In this document: one piece after another, positions 34,592 through 46,246 of the stretch
Layout of the letters: each line of letters begins with the position of its first letter
How positions within the stretch are numbered: the first letter of the stretch is position 1
Notes under the pieces: model-generated
What the model saw: the letters and a program-made list of their open reading frames with translations, nothing else
The model's database searches: none
What the model was told of the DNA's origin: nothing
Translations under genes and position numbers: made by a program
Source of the DNA: Gonapodya prolifera JEL478
Taxonomy: Eukaryota; Monoblepharomycota; Monoblepharidomycetes; Monoblepharidales; Gonapodyaceae
NCBI GenBank assembly: GCA_001574975.1
Contig: KQ965747.1
Span: 288,520 to 352,519, forward strand
Reading direction: 5' to 3'
DNA length: 64,000 bases

Positions 34592-36984
34592 TTACACTCC
34601 TGCAACGAGAGTTTCCGCCTTCTTCGCCACCACTTCCTCCTCCACCTCCAACTTCTTGATCCGTTCTCCAACCTGCCGCCTGGTCTTGTCATCGACAGAA
34701 GACGCGCTGACCTTTTTTCGAAGAGCCACCACTTCGTCCTGTGCTTGTCTCACCTTCGACAATCTTTCGATCCAAAGGTTGGCGAGCTGGGCGGCAGATT
34801 TCTCGAGGCGAGCAGAGTCATCCCCGGACAGGCCAGAGACGCTCTTAGTCACGGAGGAAAGGTCGACAAGAGTGGATTGAATTTGAGCGGTGAGATCTGC
34901 TCTAGCGGCTTCGAAGCGAGCGACGTCATGGTGGCTGTGTTTGCTGTAAAGAAAACATGCAGAACGTTTATGTCGTGAAGTCGAATTGCTTCAGCAAAGG
35001 CGAATCACAATAAAGCGAGATACTCACAAGTCTTCAAACGCGACATTGAGCTTCGCAAGCAAGGATTCAAGTTTCCCGTGGATGTCATGGACCCTCATTC
35101 CGACAGTCCGGACCATTTCCGCAGCCTCGCCTTTTGAGTCCTGAAATATATCGAGAGCGATCAGTGCCCACCAGACCGGGAGAAAGGCAGAACAACGCTA
35201 CCTTGCCAATAGAAAATTCCAGCCTCAGGACAGCCATACTCCCCAAGAATGCGGCGAGAACAGCAACGATGGCAACAAAGGGCTTCCGGAAGTACGCCGT
35301 TGAGGGGAAGTTGTAGGAAACCTATGCAACGTACGTGAGTGAACATGTTCAGTGGAAATTGGTGTGGTAAACACAAGACTGTCCCATACCTCAAAGTCTT
35401 TCCACATCTCGTCAACTACGCGGGTCTTCACAAATCCGACCGTCTCCCGTCCGATGGTGTCGAAGTACGAGTACTCGCGACCGCTGGTCTTTTCGTCGGC
35501 AGAGAAAGGAAGCTTTATCTGGGCCGAGCTTTGGAAACAATATGACAAAGGTCCGATTAGATGCCACCGATCACCACGCCGGGAAGTTGTTCACACTTAC
35601 TTCGATCCTTCCGGCAACACAACTTCCACCTCCAGTCTGTCCACCGGCACATTCTGCAGTCCCCTCATAACAGGTCCTTTCCACACGTAACGCCCGTCCT
35701 TCCCGATCCCCACGCTCTTCGAAAGTGGAACGTCGTACGCGAACCAGAACTGGTACTTCCATCCGCCAAACATGGGGTACCGAGGCCTCAGCTCTAGAGT
35801 GGCACCGGATCGACCGCTGCTGAAATGCGAGGTGGAAACGTTGCCGTCGAAATCCCGGTACTCCCCATTGAAGGCGCCGGCGGGAAGGTCGAAGCGAAGG
35901 TGTTGGATCATGGTGGGTGGGGTGGCGTAGCGACCTTGGATGAGGAGGTCGGTCCGAGAAAATGGCTGTACGAGCCTGGGCAGGGGAAGATGGAGTTGAG
36001 GTGTTATTTTAGTGAGGACATGGGGAAACGACTCACTCGGCTCCGTCGTGCCACAACTCCCATGATTCCAGCACGTTCGCAATTCCTGTCCAATGGCTGA
36101 TCGTAATCTTGCGTTTCAGGATCGAACCGCGAAGAGGCACGTGGGACAGTTTTGCGTGGACTCGGAGGGTTTCACGGGAGAAGGGTGCTACGTCGCGGAA
36201 GGGCCCGTACGAGAGGCCCGTAGAAGTGAGCGAGCCAGAGGGAGTCCGAGAGTGTATTTCAGATGATGAAGGTCTTTGAGGGTGCCGTGAATATGAGCAA
36301 AGGGAGAAAGTCTCAGGAATGCGGCGTAGACTCACCTCACACCAAGTTTCTCCTCCGTCGTGGGATAAGGTGAAACCCAATGGAGTGCTCCTTGGTAAAC
36401 CCCACTTCCTTGCTCCCCTTGTGCCACCTTTTTCGGCAAGTTTGATACAAGGCCGACCCATACAAAGTACAGAGTAAACGATTGGTGACTGAAAGGCGAA
36501 AGGGGTTTCGGGAACGTGACTTTGTAGAGCTGGACGGAGCTTCCGGTGATTAGCGTTCAGATATGTCATTTTGAGTTGCAATCACTTCGGGAAGCATTGC
36601 GCCGTTCTGTACTCACTTGGAGGCATCAAGAGCCCCCTTCTCCACTATCCAGTCTTTCCTCGAGGCGCCTTTGCCCTCGTAAGCCTCCAACCACGCCAGT
36701 TTTCTGCATTCCAGGTCTACATCGACTGCAACGAAGTATTCTCCAGTCGCAGATTTCCCTGTGTTCTCAACATCCAGCGTGACAGTTTCTCGGGCAATTG
36801 CAGGATGTGAAATGTCGAGAATGCGTTCAACTTTGGTGTTGGTGAACGTGGACGGGACCATGAATGAAGATTTTCGGTCTGCGGGCTTCGATGCGGCATT
36901 GCCGAAAAGAGCCGCAGCGTAAAAGAAGGCAGCAATGCAAATAAGAAGAATGTGTGGCAACCGGAATCGTCGCATGGTCGCCAT
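34592..36984 (-). CDS. OST1: Ribophorin I, oligosaccharyltransferase subunit Ost1
   Basis: Ost1 is a membrane subunit of the ER complex that transfers the lipid-linked glycan to Asn-X-Ser/Thr. The start MATMRRFRLPHILLICIAAF (36984) is a signal or anchor sequence. Family segments follow: FTNTKVERILDISHPAIARE, TGEYFVAVDVDLECRKLAWL, KQGEQ/QFVVYSGNAYLYSPYP-type residues split by introns, GSILKRKITISHWTGIANVL and ESWELWHDGAE, then TDLLIQGRYATPPTMIQHLR, RYPMFGGWKYQFWFAYDVPL and EYSYFDTIGRETVGFVKTRV. A transmembrane helix follows near 35220-35300 (FVAIVAVLAAFLGSMAVLRL). The tail (34592-34950) is a coiled coil (RLSKVRQAQDEVVALRKKVS), longer than in the yeast protein. About seven exons. Confidence 0.88.
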
Positions 36985-37287
36985 CGCAACTGGTGTGGTC
37001 GCTGGCAAACGGCACCGGTTAAATTTTCAAGTTGAACAGTTTGGCAACAACTGAACATTCGATGAGAGCCAGTTCAGAGAAACATAATTTATTTGGTACG
37101 TTTTGGATTTTCATCGGTTCCAAAGCGGTAAAGAGCCCTGTCGACATTCGCTTCCAAATGAATACAATCAATTAGAAGGTTCTTCAACTCAACGCTGGTG
37201 CATACGGCTGAAGGAGGAACGGCGAAGAAGGATTGGCGAAGGTTGGAATGGCTTTGGAAACCCAGAAATTTAGCCGGTGAAAGTGAA

Positions 37288-38341
37288 ATGGAAACACTTC
37301 CTGATGAGCTCCTGCTCCGAGCTCTTGTACTTCTGGCACCACGAAGGGGTTTTTATACACACATACCGTTGGTGTGCCCGCGATTTTGCAGGATACAGCG
37401 TAGCATTCTGAAAGGTACCGCTTTCGCTTTGTTGAGCTTATGGTGGAGTCAATGATGGAACTTAGCACGATCGCCATATTTGCGTAAGGTTCCACTGTAC
37501 ACGCAGTGGTTTCTTTCACGGACTGGAAGCTCTCGGATGCCGTTGCATTGGACGACTTGAAAACTTTGACGCGTTTCGGCCCCCGCTCCTTCGCTCGTGA
37601 ACAATTATCGAAGAAAGACTTTCAGCTTTTCAACAAAAGCGGGACGTCTGCCCAAAGGTTCCATTGACTGGGGCGTGGTTTCCTTCTCTTGCCGGGTCGA
37701 AATCTTCCTCTCTGAACTGCCATCAACGACACCAGAGGAATCACTACGCCTCATACATGCAGGGTTAACTCTTATTTCTCCATTCGGCTCCCTTGAATTA
37801 CGACGCTTGCTCTGGCACTTTTACGACTGGCTTCCGTGGTTCGTGGCCTTCGCGAACGCTTCGAAGGCCAACCACGTTGAGTTCGCGCCGAGCGGTTGGA
37901 ACGGTGTCAAGTTGTTGGAAAAGCACATAAGTGATGCTACGCGGGGGAATCAATGGGTCTGTTTCCGGTTTTGATGTGTCCTCAATACTCCATATGGTGA
38001 TCAAGCATGACGTTCTTTCCTCTTTGCTGCGACCTCGAGTGACGGTTCGCAACGCAACAGCCACAACACTCTTCTGTTTCTCACAAGCACGTCACTTCGA
38101 GGGACTCCATCTAGGCGTGAAGTCGGGATTTCAAGCCGGGAGCACATACCCAAATCTAGCAACACTCGACATTGGCTTTCTGAAGAACATGCAGCCGTCC
38201 GACATCAACGAATTCACGAAATTGGTGCTTGGCGGCTCATTCCCCAACCTTCTCATCGTTGAAGCGCACTACGTTTCGCCCACAAGAGACTATCGTGTTG
38301 GAAATGGGATGAAAGAGAATCGAAAGTTTGTTGATCCATAA
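37288..38341 (+). CDS. F-box-like protein with leucine-rich-repeat-like C-terminus, possibly broken
   Basis: An F-box start is visible: METLPDELLLRALVLLAPRR at 37288, followed by HIPLVCPRFCRIQRS. The frame then stops at 37455. Later open segments in other frames (37597-37974 and 37931-38341) read like the body of such a protein, for example YPNLATLDIGFLKNMQPSDI and FPNLLIVEAHYVSPTRDYRV. Whether these are joined by introns or the gene is decayed is unclear; the intron signals I see are weak. F-box proteins recruit substrates to SCF ubiquitin ligases. A similar architecture recurs at 44796-46030. Confidence 0.45.
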
Positions 38342-38669
38342 AAAGCGACACTTGGTGCTCTTTTATCTCTCCTCAAAAGGTGCCCGGCTATATCTGTGGA
38401 TCTTTCATGTCATTCCCGATATTTGGACAAAGTCGTGAAGGAGTTCCGAGAGCCGTACCTGAGTGAAGAACCGGAAGATGTCACTAAAAGGATTCGAGTG
38501 AGAAGGGATCTCGAGGGAGCCACGCTGGAGTGTCATATGGGCACTGGGTTATTACTCTTTCCTTCCTCATAATTATCATACGAGATACAAAACAAAAACG
38601 AAAAGTTCAATATTGTACAAAACAAGCTGTTCCGTGATGAGTTATTTCACTGCAAAGTGGTCGTCACAA

Positions 38670-41600
38670 TCAACGCTCTCCGGAGTATACTTCTTCCACT
38701 TCATCCGTCGTTTCCACCACTCGTTCCAGTCGTATGAGCTTGTCACCATCAATTTCGAGACCTCCTCGCTCGTACACTGCGGGAATTTTGGGTGCGTGAG
38801 ATTTACACCTTTGCGCAAGCCCTTCAATGCGGTACCCACCTGTGTAGTTCGCCCTCGGTCCCACGTACTCGCCCTCACGGATCAATGATACCACCGCGAG
38901 GAGGAACAATACTAAGACGCCAATAATCAAGCTTCCGTTGATAACGTGGCCACGTGTGTACAGGGGTGCGTCATCGTTTCGATAGATTTGGCCGCCAATA
39001 GCACCACCTTAAAGGTTCGTGAGGGATCAGGATCTGTGCATTTTGCGATTGCAAACTTCGAAATAGCAGCACCCACCAATGTTACCGCACGCCACAGTAA
39101 ATGCACTCCGAACAGCGGTCCGGCCAGTACCTTTCGTGGATATGGTGCTCAGACCGACGACCAGCGGTACGACTGAAAAGTTTTATATTACATATATCAT
39201 TCAGATATGTCGCCATGAACTTACGTCCGTTTGACATGGCCACGAGGAAGAGAAGCGAGTAACGGGTGTAGGGCGTCTGTGTATCGATGTGGAGGAATGC
39301 AAGAAGCATGTATCCGACGATTGGGGGAATAATGCAGAGAAGCCCGTGGAGTGCTTTTTCTTGGTGGCGATCCGAAGACCAGTTTCTAATTGCAAATTTG
39401 TTTATGAACTCAGGTAGAGGCTTCGGGAGAAGGAAGTCTACCCACATCAAGAGAATCCACAATGCAGAGAAGAGGAAAGGAGGTATACTGAGTAACTGGG
39501 CGGTGGTCGACTGGAAGCCCAGTAGCTTGATGACCTGTGAAGACATAACACACCAACGAGCGTCAGTTCCACTCCTTTGCATCACGACCAAGAACGGTCT
39601 CACGATTGGCAAGAAGTACGCAATTGAAAATACCGTGGTGAGGTGCAGCATCAGGGCGAACGATAAGGCATACATGCGCCAATCCTTGAAATCGTTGAGA
39701 ATGTCTGCGAGTCGAAGCCGCCTGGCTGCTACCGAGGGACCAGTTGGAGGAAGCCGACCGACGACGATCTCTTTCTCTCTGAGAGTGAGGAAGCGACAGG
39801 TTTGCGGGTAGTCCTGTGCGCAACAAAGTGTAAACAAAAAAACAACGTAAAAGCAAGAACAGGGCTTTGGGTTTGTCCCGCTCAGAGACTCACGGGGAGG
39901 AGGAACATGGTGATGACGCCTATCAATGCCGATGCGGATCCCTCCTGCGTTGCCACACAAATTTTGAGTGTTTGGTTGAATCGTACTCTGCAGTTCTCCG
40001 ACCTACCAGGATGAACAACCTGAAATGTATTAAAGAAAATATTAGAGCTTGTTCTCTACAGTTAAATCAAATGATGAACGTACCAGCGCCATCCAGAGAG
40101 ACCTCCGAGACCGTCCCTTTGCAGAATACATATTGGGTCAAGCAATGAAGCTCGTAGCGCCATGACTGAGCGGACTCACATATTCGCCACACCAAACGCT
40201 ATCAGGCCTCCCGTGGAGGAGAACACCAGGCCTCCACCAAACATGTCTGAGGATCAACTGTCGTGAGACGTGTCGTGCCGCGATTCCGAAATGTGATACT
40301 CACATGCCCAACGAGACGACACTGGTAGAAAGAGACGAAGTGTCGGTGATGAGTAAGTCTCACGAAGTGTCGTCCAGGAGAAAGGGTGCCACGTACCTTC
40401 GTATTTCTGTTCGTTCAAGGACAGGTCGTGAAACAAATTACGTCAATTACATAACGGAACGGCAGGAAATGATCTCACGGTGCAAGACCCTTACCTTGTA
40501 CCAGTACGACAAGTACAAAGCGCTGATAGGATGTCACATCGGTGTGGGTGAGATCGAATCTAATGAAAGTTGCTTGCAGGAAGCGAAGACGTAGGGTACT
40601 TACGCGCCCGGAGCAAAGCCAGCTTCCATACACCCAGTCAGCGCCCGGACTGCCAGCAGTCCTGCGTAGTTCTTTGTGGCAGAGGGGGAGAATGTTGAAT
40701 ATCGAACGTTTTGAGCTGCTTTTCCCGTTCGCTCCTGATTATCCTCACCTGTGTCGCCCCCATACATGCCTATGGAAAGTCGTTTGGTCACATAAGTCGA
40801 GAGGATGAGAACAAGGATAGCTCACCGCGAAAATACCCCACGAGGCGAGAATACGTCCGATCCAGCCGGACGGCGATACTCGTGTGAGGATAAGATTCTA
40901 TTGGGGGATCAAGGTTGATTCTCTGAGTTTGAGTATGGTCGTGCAAAGGACGTGTACTCACACTGGGGATTTCGAACAAGACGTAACCGACTGGAAGAAT
41001 GCCAAGAAAGGTGTGGTTACAATCCGAGCGAGTGTCTGACAGTATAACATTGTACTCACAAAAAAATATCGATACGGCCCAGTTGAATTGGTCTCCGTTC
41101 AGTCCCAAATCGAAGGCCAGCGTGTGCGTTGGCGTTTCGGCGTTGATGATAGCCGCTTCATCACATGCCGGTGAAGTGTAAGCTCAGCATTCAAACCACC
41201 AGCGTACGGATTAAGATGTACCATTACTGATGTTCAATCGGTCGATCTAAAAGCCGCGTGAGTAATCCAAAAGCGGTAATGTCAATTCCAGGGTCTTTTT
41301 GGGGGGGACAAAAAAACCTTCCGCCACCCACGTTTAGCGACGTGTAACACAGTGTGAGCCATGGAATAATGGTGAGATCCACTTTTCTCATCGCCCATGC
41401 CTCCTGTGCGTGTGGTCCGGAATCATTTCGGGTGATGTGATGAACCGACGATCGAGAGCGGGCATTAGGACAATCGAACCTCTTTTTCTGTCCAGTCGGG
41501 TTCGATTTTATGGCTTTCCACTTTTCGGCCATCGTTTGCCAACTGTGGGTGACAAGTGGTGAAAACTCCGTGGTTTCGTGGTCGATTCACCCATCGCTAT

Positions 41601-41762
41601 TGAAACCACTCACCAGCACGGGAAGAGTCTTCCTCCGAGATCCTGTGCTGTACCCCGAGTCCATCTCCAGATTCCACTCTTCTCTCTTCTGGTGTGCGCA
41701 CGTTTGTAGAGGGAGGAGGCGTAGGCAGGGTCGGGCCAGAGTCGGGTGAGGGGATCGGACAT
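38670..41762 (-). CDS. MFS transporter, allantoate-permease (Dal5)-like, copy 1
   Basis: The gene has many short exons. The diagnostic first helix region reads WAMRKVDLTIIPWLTLCYTS (about 41390). Later exons give NFKDWRMYALSFALMLHLTT, AQLLSIPPFLFSALWILLMW, LLCIIPPIVGYMLLAFLHID and a last helix IIGVLVLFLLAVVSLIREGE, with a charged C-terminal tail (GGLEIDGDKLIRLERVVE) ending at 38670. This is the anion:cation symporter branch of the major facilitator superfamily, typical of fungal uptake of organic anions, vitamins or allantoate. The start is uncertain, with candidate ATGs at 41762 and nearby. It is a paralogue of 57307-59993; the tails align (GGLEIDGD versus GGIELEGD). The substrate cannot be read from sequence. 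Confidence 0.75.
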
Positions 41763-42046
41763 TTGACGCTCCGCCTGCCGCTCGACTGGCCGCTATCTTG
41801 TTTATTTATCACTGCTTGCACATAGTTACGTTGTCTTAATCGAGGTTTCTGAACTGTTGACTGAACCCGACACCGTACATCGACTTATTGTATGAGTGTG
41901 AGATAATTTAAGAAATAAATAACAAGAGCTAATTTGACAGAGTAACTCTATTGGACCTCCTGTGACTGTTGCTCACGCTGGAAGGCCCTTGCATCAGTTT
42001 CCCAATTTGCTGTGACCACGGATCCACCCAGAAATCTATCTCCACG

Positions 42047-42566
42047 ATGTCAGGCCGCCAAGGTCAGTTCTTCCCCATGTATTACCACTGAACTCCGACG
42101 AAGTTTAACCCTTTCCTTTCATCTTACCTTCCCCGCTCTCTTCTTGATGGCTCACTCGCCCATTTGCTTTGACCTTCTCTGATTGGGACCCAACTCTCCA
42201 CTGATACGGGACAAAAGGAGGAAAGCTGAAACCGCTCAAACAGGTTCGTGTTCTCTTTACGAGACAGATTGGCTTTCAGTGTTCTCCAGCCCTCGTTTTA
42301 TCGCTGGCTTCCACCATCTTCCTTTCTCCCTCCTGAAGGCCAAGAAGGACAAGGGCGACGTTGACGAGGACGATCTGGAGTTTAAGAAGAAGCAGCAGGA
42401 GGAGAAGAAAAAGGTGGGCTCGATTCTAGGGCGATGCTCAGTGCTGTTCGTCCCTCATTCGACTTCCCGTTCCTTCACAACAAAGCTGGAAGAAGCCCGA
42501 GCAAGAGCTGCACAGGGTGGACCACTGGCTGGTGGGGGTGGGATCAAGAAGTCCGGGAAGAAGTAG
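42047..42566 (+). CDS. TMA7: Translation machinery-associated protein Tma7 (CCDC72)
   Basis: This is a 64-residue protein from four exons: 42047-42062, 42218-42243, 42339-42413 and 42486-42566. The joined product begins MSGRQGGKLKPLKQAKKDKG, continues DEDDLEFKKKQQEEKKK and ends GGPLAGGGGIKKSGKK, which matches the whole Tma7 family from yeast to human. All junctions are GT-AG and keep the frame. Tma7 is small, highly charged and ribosome associated. Introns take up nearly two thirds of the gene span. Confidence 0.95.
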
Positions 42567-42674
42567 GACGATTCGTCGAGTCAGCTTCTTGTGTAACTAC
42601 TTCTGGACCACCACCGACCATATATCCTATGGGTGCTCGCTGTATTGACCTAAACGACGAGCGTCGGTACAATA

Positions 42675-43460
42675 TCAAGTGACGCCGAAACTGTCCCACT
42701 CTCGTCGCTTCCCACACTCGCTGCAAAACTTATCACCTTCTCCAAACTTGGTCCCACAGCTCGGACAGAACTTTGCCCCGCCTTCACTCTTCCCCGCCTT
42801 AGCCAGCTGACTCTCCTTCCTCGGCTCAGAATGCCCCAAGCTGCCGTGCCCAACCTCAGGAAGCGCCACGGCAGAGGTTTGTTTCGATGCTCCCGGTCTC
42901 GGCGACGTCGCGGCCGGGGTGGCACCCTGAGAATGGGACTTTGGCGTACCAACTTGAGACGCGGCCCCACTCTTCCGGTCCGAGGACCCCGTGCGTCCAT
43001 GCGCGCTGTTTGCTTCCCGCTCAGGGTCAGCGTCGCACCCCTTCATGTGGACATTGAGCCGTTCCTCGTCCGAAAATCCCCGGTGGCAGTGTGGGCAGTG
43101 CACGCGGGTGGCGTCTTGGTACCAAGTTCGGGCCTGGTCGTTGTATTGCGCGTGGGTTCTGCAAAAACGTCGGGTTTGAATCAACGTAACACGTCGGTAT
43201 AGGCGAATCCAGTGAGCGGCATGTTGAACTGAAACAAATCTCACATTTTTCCTGCTTTGAGGGCCGCCTGCAGGTCCTCCTGCTTCTGGATAAGCGTCGA
43301 AGCCGACGCAGGCCGCTCCCGTTCCACTTTCTCCCGACACTCCTTCTCATGGATGGGCAGCGAAAGTGATCCGAACTCGCGGCCACACTAATCATGAAGG
43401 GCGAGTTTGGCAGCGTATAGGTAGGAACGGTGGAGATTGGGGCAGGTCGGTGAAGGCAAC
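42675..43460 (-). CDS. Zinc finger protein, C2HC type with C-terminal zinc ribbon (ZC2HC1-like)
   Basis: One C2HC finger reads CGREFGSLSLPIHEKECREK (about 43380-43320), followed by a helix with KQEDLQAALKAGK. A second is HCPHCHRGFSDEERLNVHMK and ends GC (about 43110-43040). The C-terminus carries a zinc ribbon, FCPSCGTKFGEGDKFCSECG, before the stop at 42675. A Ser/Pro/Gly linker joins them. The paired C2HC fingers resemble the ZC2HC1 family, while the ribbon is an addition. The first exon, which should supply the missing Cys pair of finger 1, was not resolved. Function unknown. Confidence 0.6.
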
Positions 43461-44795
43461 ACTAATCCAGGGGAGGAAGGGCGACGCACCATCGAGCACA
43501 CCAGCATCGGTGTCTTTTTGGGATCTGTGGCTGGAATGTGTGCGAGGCTCGACATGTTTCTTCAAATTTTGGTCCAGAAGAGTTGCCGAATCGTTTGCTT
43601 GATTTCCAATCAGGCGGGGGCCACATGACAGCACCAATTTAGTTCCACGTTACTGATATCTTTGATGAAAATTAGCATGTTGCGGTAATTTACTTCACCT
43701 TTTGACGGGAAGGGTAGGGTCAAAAATGGAATGTGATGCATTTCTGCGCCCTGCCGTGGCCACCAGCAATTCCATTGGCGATTGAGTCGACCACCGTTAT
43801 CAAAGTTCCTCGCGCTCGCTTGTGTCCTCCTTCGGTGTGCTTGAGCTCGGTTCTTCGGCTCGTCGGATCGTCGGAACGGTGCCGGCCTAGACCAATCGCT
43901 CTTCGTGTTTCGCGTCGATCCCCGAACAGGACCACATCCCTGGCCCGTTCATCGCTCTCAACTTACACACGAACCACAGCCGTGACGTATGATCGAGAAT
44001 TTCCTGTCGTTGGCGGCCCAGTTTGTCCCCGAGAGTGCCGACCAAACCAGCAACCCCCCTTTCCAACCTCCAATGGTGGACTTGGGTTCCGATGGGGTGA
44101 GGCCAATGATGATCATAACTGCAGCTAAAGAGAATGAAAAGTGTTCTTTGGAGGTAAGGGGCCAATGCTGAAGGGGGAGGGGGTCTCAACTTGATCAAAG
44201 CTGCATTCACTCTCCTTTCACAAACAGGAGATCCAACTTCGAGACTATGAAGCAGGGACGAGACCAACGTACCTTGAGGTAACACATGAGGATAGTCAAC
44301 AACACCGTCGACCCCCTTTTTGACCAACGGAGCTGCCTGAAGATGCGACAAGGTTGATACAAAACATAGCTGCTATGTACGAATACAGCGGATTATCTTT
44401 AGAGGTGATTCGCTTCGTGCTCTTCCGAACTTCTCGCTGTGGTAACAGCGTTACAATAAGGAGCTCCGGCTCGGTGACTATGAGAGCGGAAAGCGACCTC
44501 AGCTGGCGACAATTGTGGGGAAGGACTGGGAAATGGCGTAATGATGGGGCTACGAACTTTGTTACATTTTTGCTTGTCAATGGTGAACGGGCTCTTTGCA
44601 ATGGCGACGGAGCGACACAAAGATGATCAACAGGAAGAGATTTCATCCAGTGAGAATTCAAACTGCCTTTGTTTCCCTCGAACGTTCATGCGAGCCCATC
44701 TTTTCATCCTCTAAATGCAAAGTGAACAGTGGTGTTCCAACACCACTCATGGAAACAGTACCGCGTCTCTTGATCCACCTACCAACTAAGCACAT
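43461..44795. other. No supported gene
   Basis: Only overlapping, low-quality open frames on both strands are visible. None shows a domain, a codon pattern or joined exons that I can support. It probably holds the promoter of the F-box gene at 44796 and perhaps the first exon of the zinc finger gene. Confidence 0.4.
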
Positions 44796-46030
44796 ATGAT
44801 GCATCATCCCCCGGTTTGCACCTCCCCGGGCAGTGTAGACGTCACCAAGACAGCTGCTCTCATCTTCCTCCCGCCAGAAATCCTCCTCCAAATTCTGACG
44901 GAGCTTGCTCTCCCTTCTAAATTTCGGCTCTTGCAAGCAGGACGGCTTTTTAGAGGATTTATTCTATCGGAGCCATCACTTTTCGAGACACTAGACCTCT
45001 GGCCATCCAGGTTCGACGTGATACCTTTGCATCGACATAAACTCTTGTCGACCAGAAGACCACAAAGACCAAGCAGTATCAAGTGGCAGTCGTCAATTTT
45101 GTATCACTTTCTCTCTGAGAGGGACCATGGGGGCGCCCATGTGGGAGATTTCACGACGGACCAATGCGTGAACGCTTGAAGGATATGAGTGGCCACCACC
45201 TGTTTCTCCTCCAAACCCGGGCTCCCCTCCTTTTGCAACAAACTTTGAATCTGTGTCGCGTTGATGGAGCCATGCTCTTGCGCTTTGTGAAGTACCTACC
45301 GCGGCATATTCAGGATGTTGTTATGTCACTCAATGTTCGATTCACTGGGATTTCTGCGAAGGATCTCTTCAGGGCTCTTAACTTTCTCCCAAACGTGGAG
45401 GAGGTAGATATCTCATCCACAGCAATCATGACTTAACTCTTTAAGAGTAAGAATTCCTCGCAGTCTGACTTCCAAAGCCAATTTGGTGTTACTTAACGTC
45501 AAACCAGCATTTTTATATGCAGGCACACTGTTTCAGGCAGATTCAAATCTGTGCCGAGTTTGGCGGTCCAAGTTCCAAAGCTGTCGGACGTCAATAAAGT
45601 GGGTCGCTGATAGCGACATGAAGCAGGAGACAATCATCCACGTCGTATCGATAGAGGCGCCTTTCAAGGAGGGTAGAGTTGGCGGCTTAAGCATGGTCGA
45701 AGAGCTGGGGTACTGGAGCTTCAATGGGGAATGGACGATATCAAAACTGCGGACCACAAATGAGATTTTGTCTGCCCAAAGTGTCAACACCAATTTGGGT
45801 CGACCTCTCCTCACTGGTCCCGGAGAAGATTTCCCCTGAAGTGCCTTTGCTGTGGTGGTCTTTTCTGTTTGGTGTGCTGGCGCGACATTCAATTGGAAAT
45901 TGAGCGGGACTGCGTACTAACTGTTCGCATCCAAAAGGAGGAGCATTCAGCAACCGACCATTGCTCGGCATGCCGTATCTGCCACACCAATGACCAAGGC
46001 GGACACCACATTGTTCGTGATTCATGGTAG
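44796..46030 (+). CDS. F-box protein with cysteine-rich C-terminus
   Basis: The start MMHHPPVCTSPGSVDVTKTA is followed by an F-box (LPPEILLQILTELALPSKFR, then LLQAGRLFRGFILSEPSLFE). A middle part reads MLLRFVKYLPRHIQDVVMSL and FRALNFLPNVEEVDISSTAI, like leucine-rich repeats. The last open segment (about 45790-46030) is cysteine rich, CLCCGGLFCLVCWRD then CSACRICHTNDQGGHH, and probably binds zinc. The segments lie in different frames, so either introns join them or the gene is damaged; the exon joins were not all resolved. If intact, it would be an SCF substrate adaptor. Confidence 0.5.
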
Positions 46031-46246
46031 TTGACATTCCAAAAATGGCGTAAAGATCTCCACGTTTGTTTGCAGTGCGCTAGGAACTTTGCTGTAACCG
46101 AATAGTGTGTAAACCTTCATAGGACCATTTTCTATACTGTAAATTATGTAAAATTAGATAATTTGGTTCTCGTTGAGTCGCTACGCTGGATGAAGAGGTT
46201 TCGATTCACGATGTCGTCACTTGATTGTGCTTCATTTTACAATGCG

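Noticed and set aside
43733-44351. Overlapping open frames on both strands
   Set aside because: No domain, no consistent exon structure and no start context.
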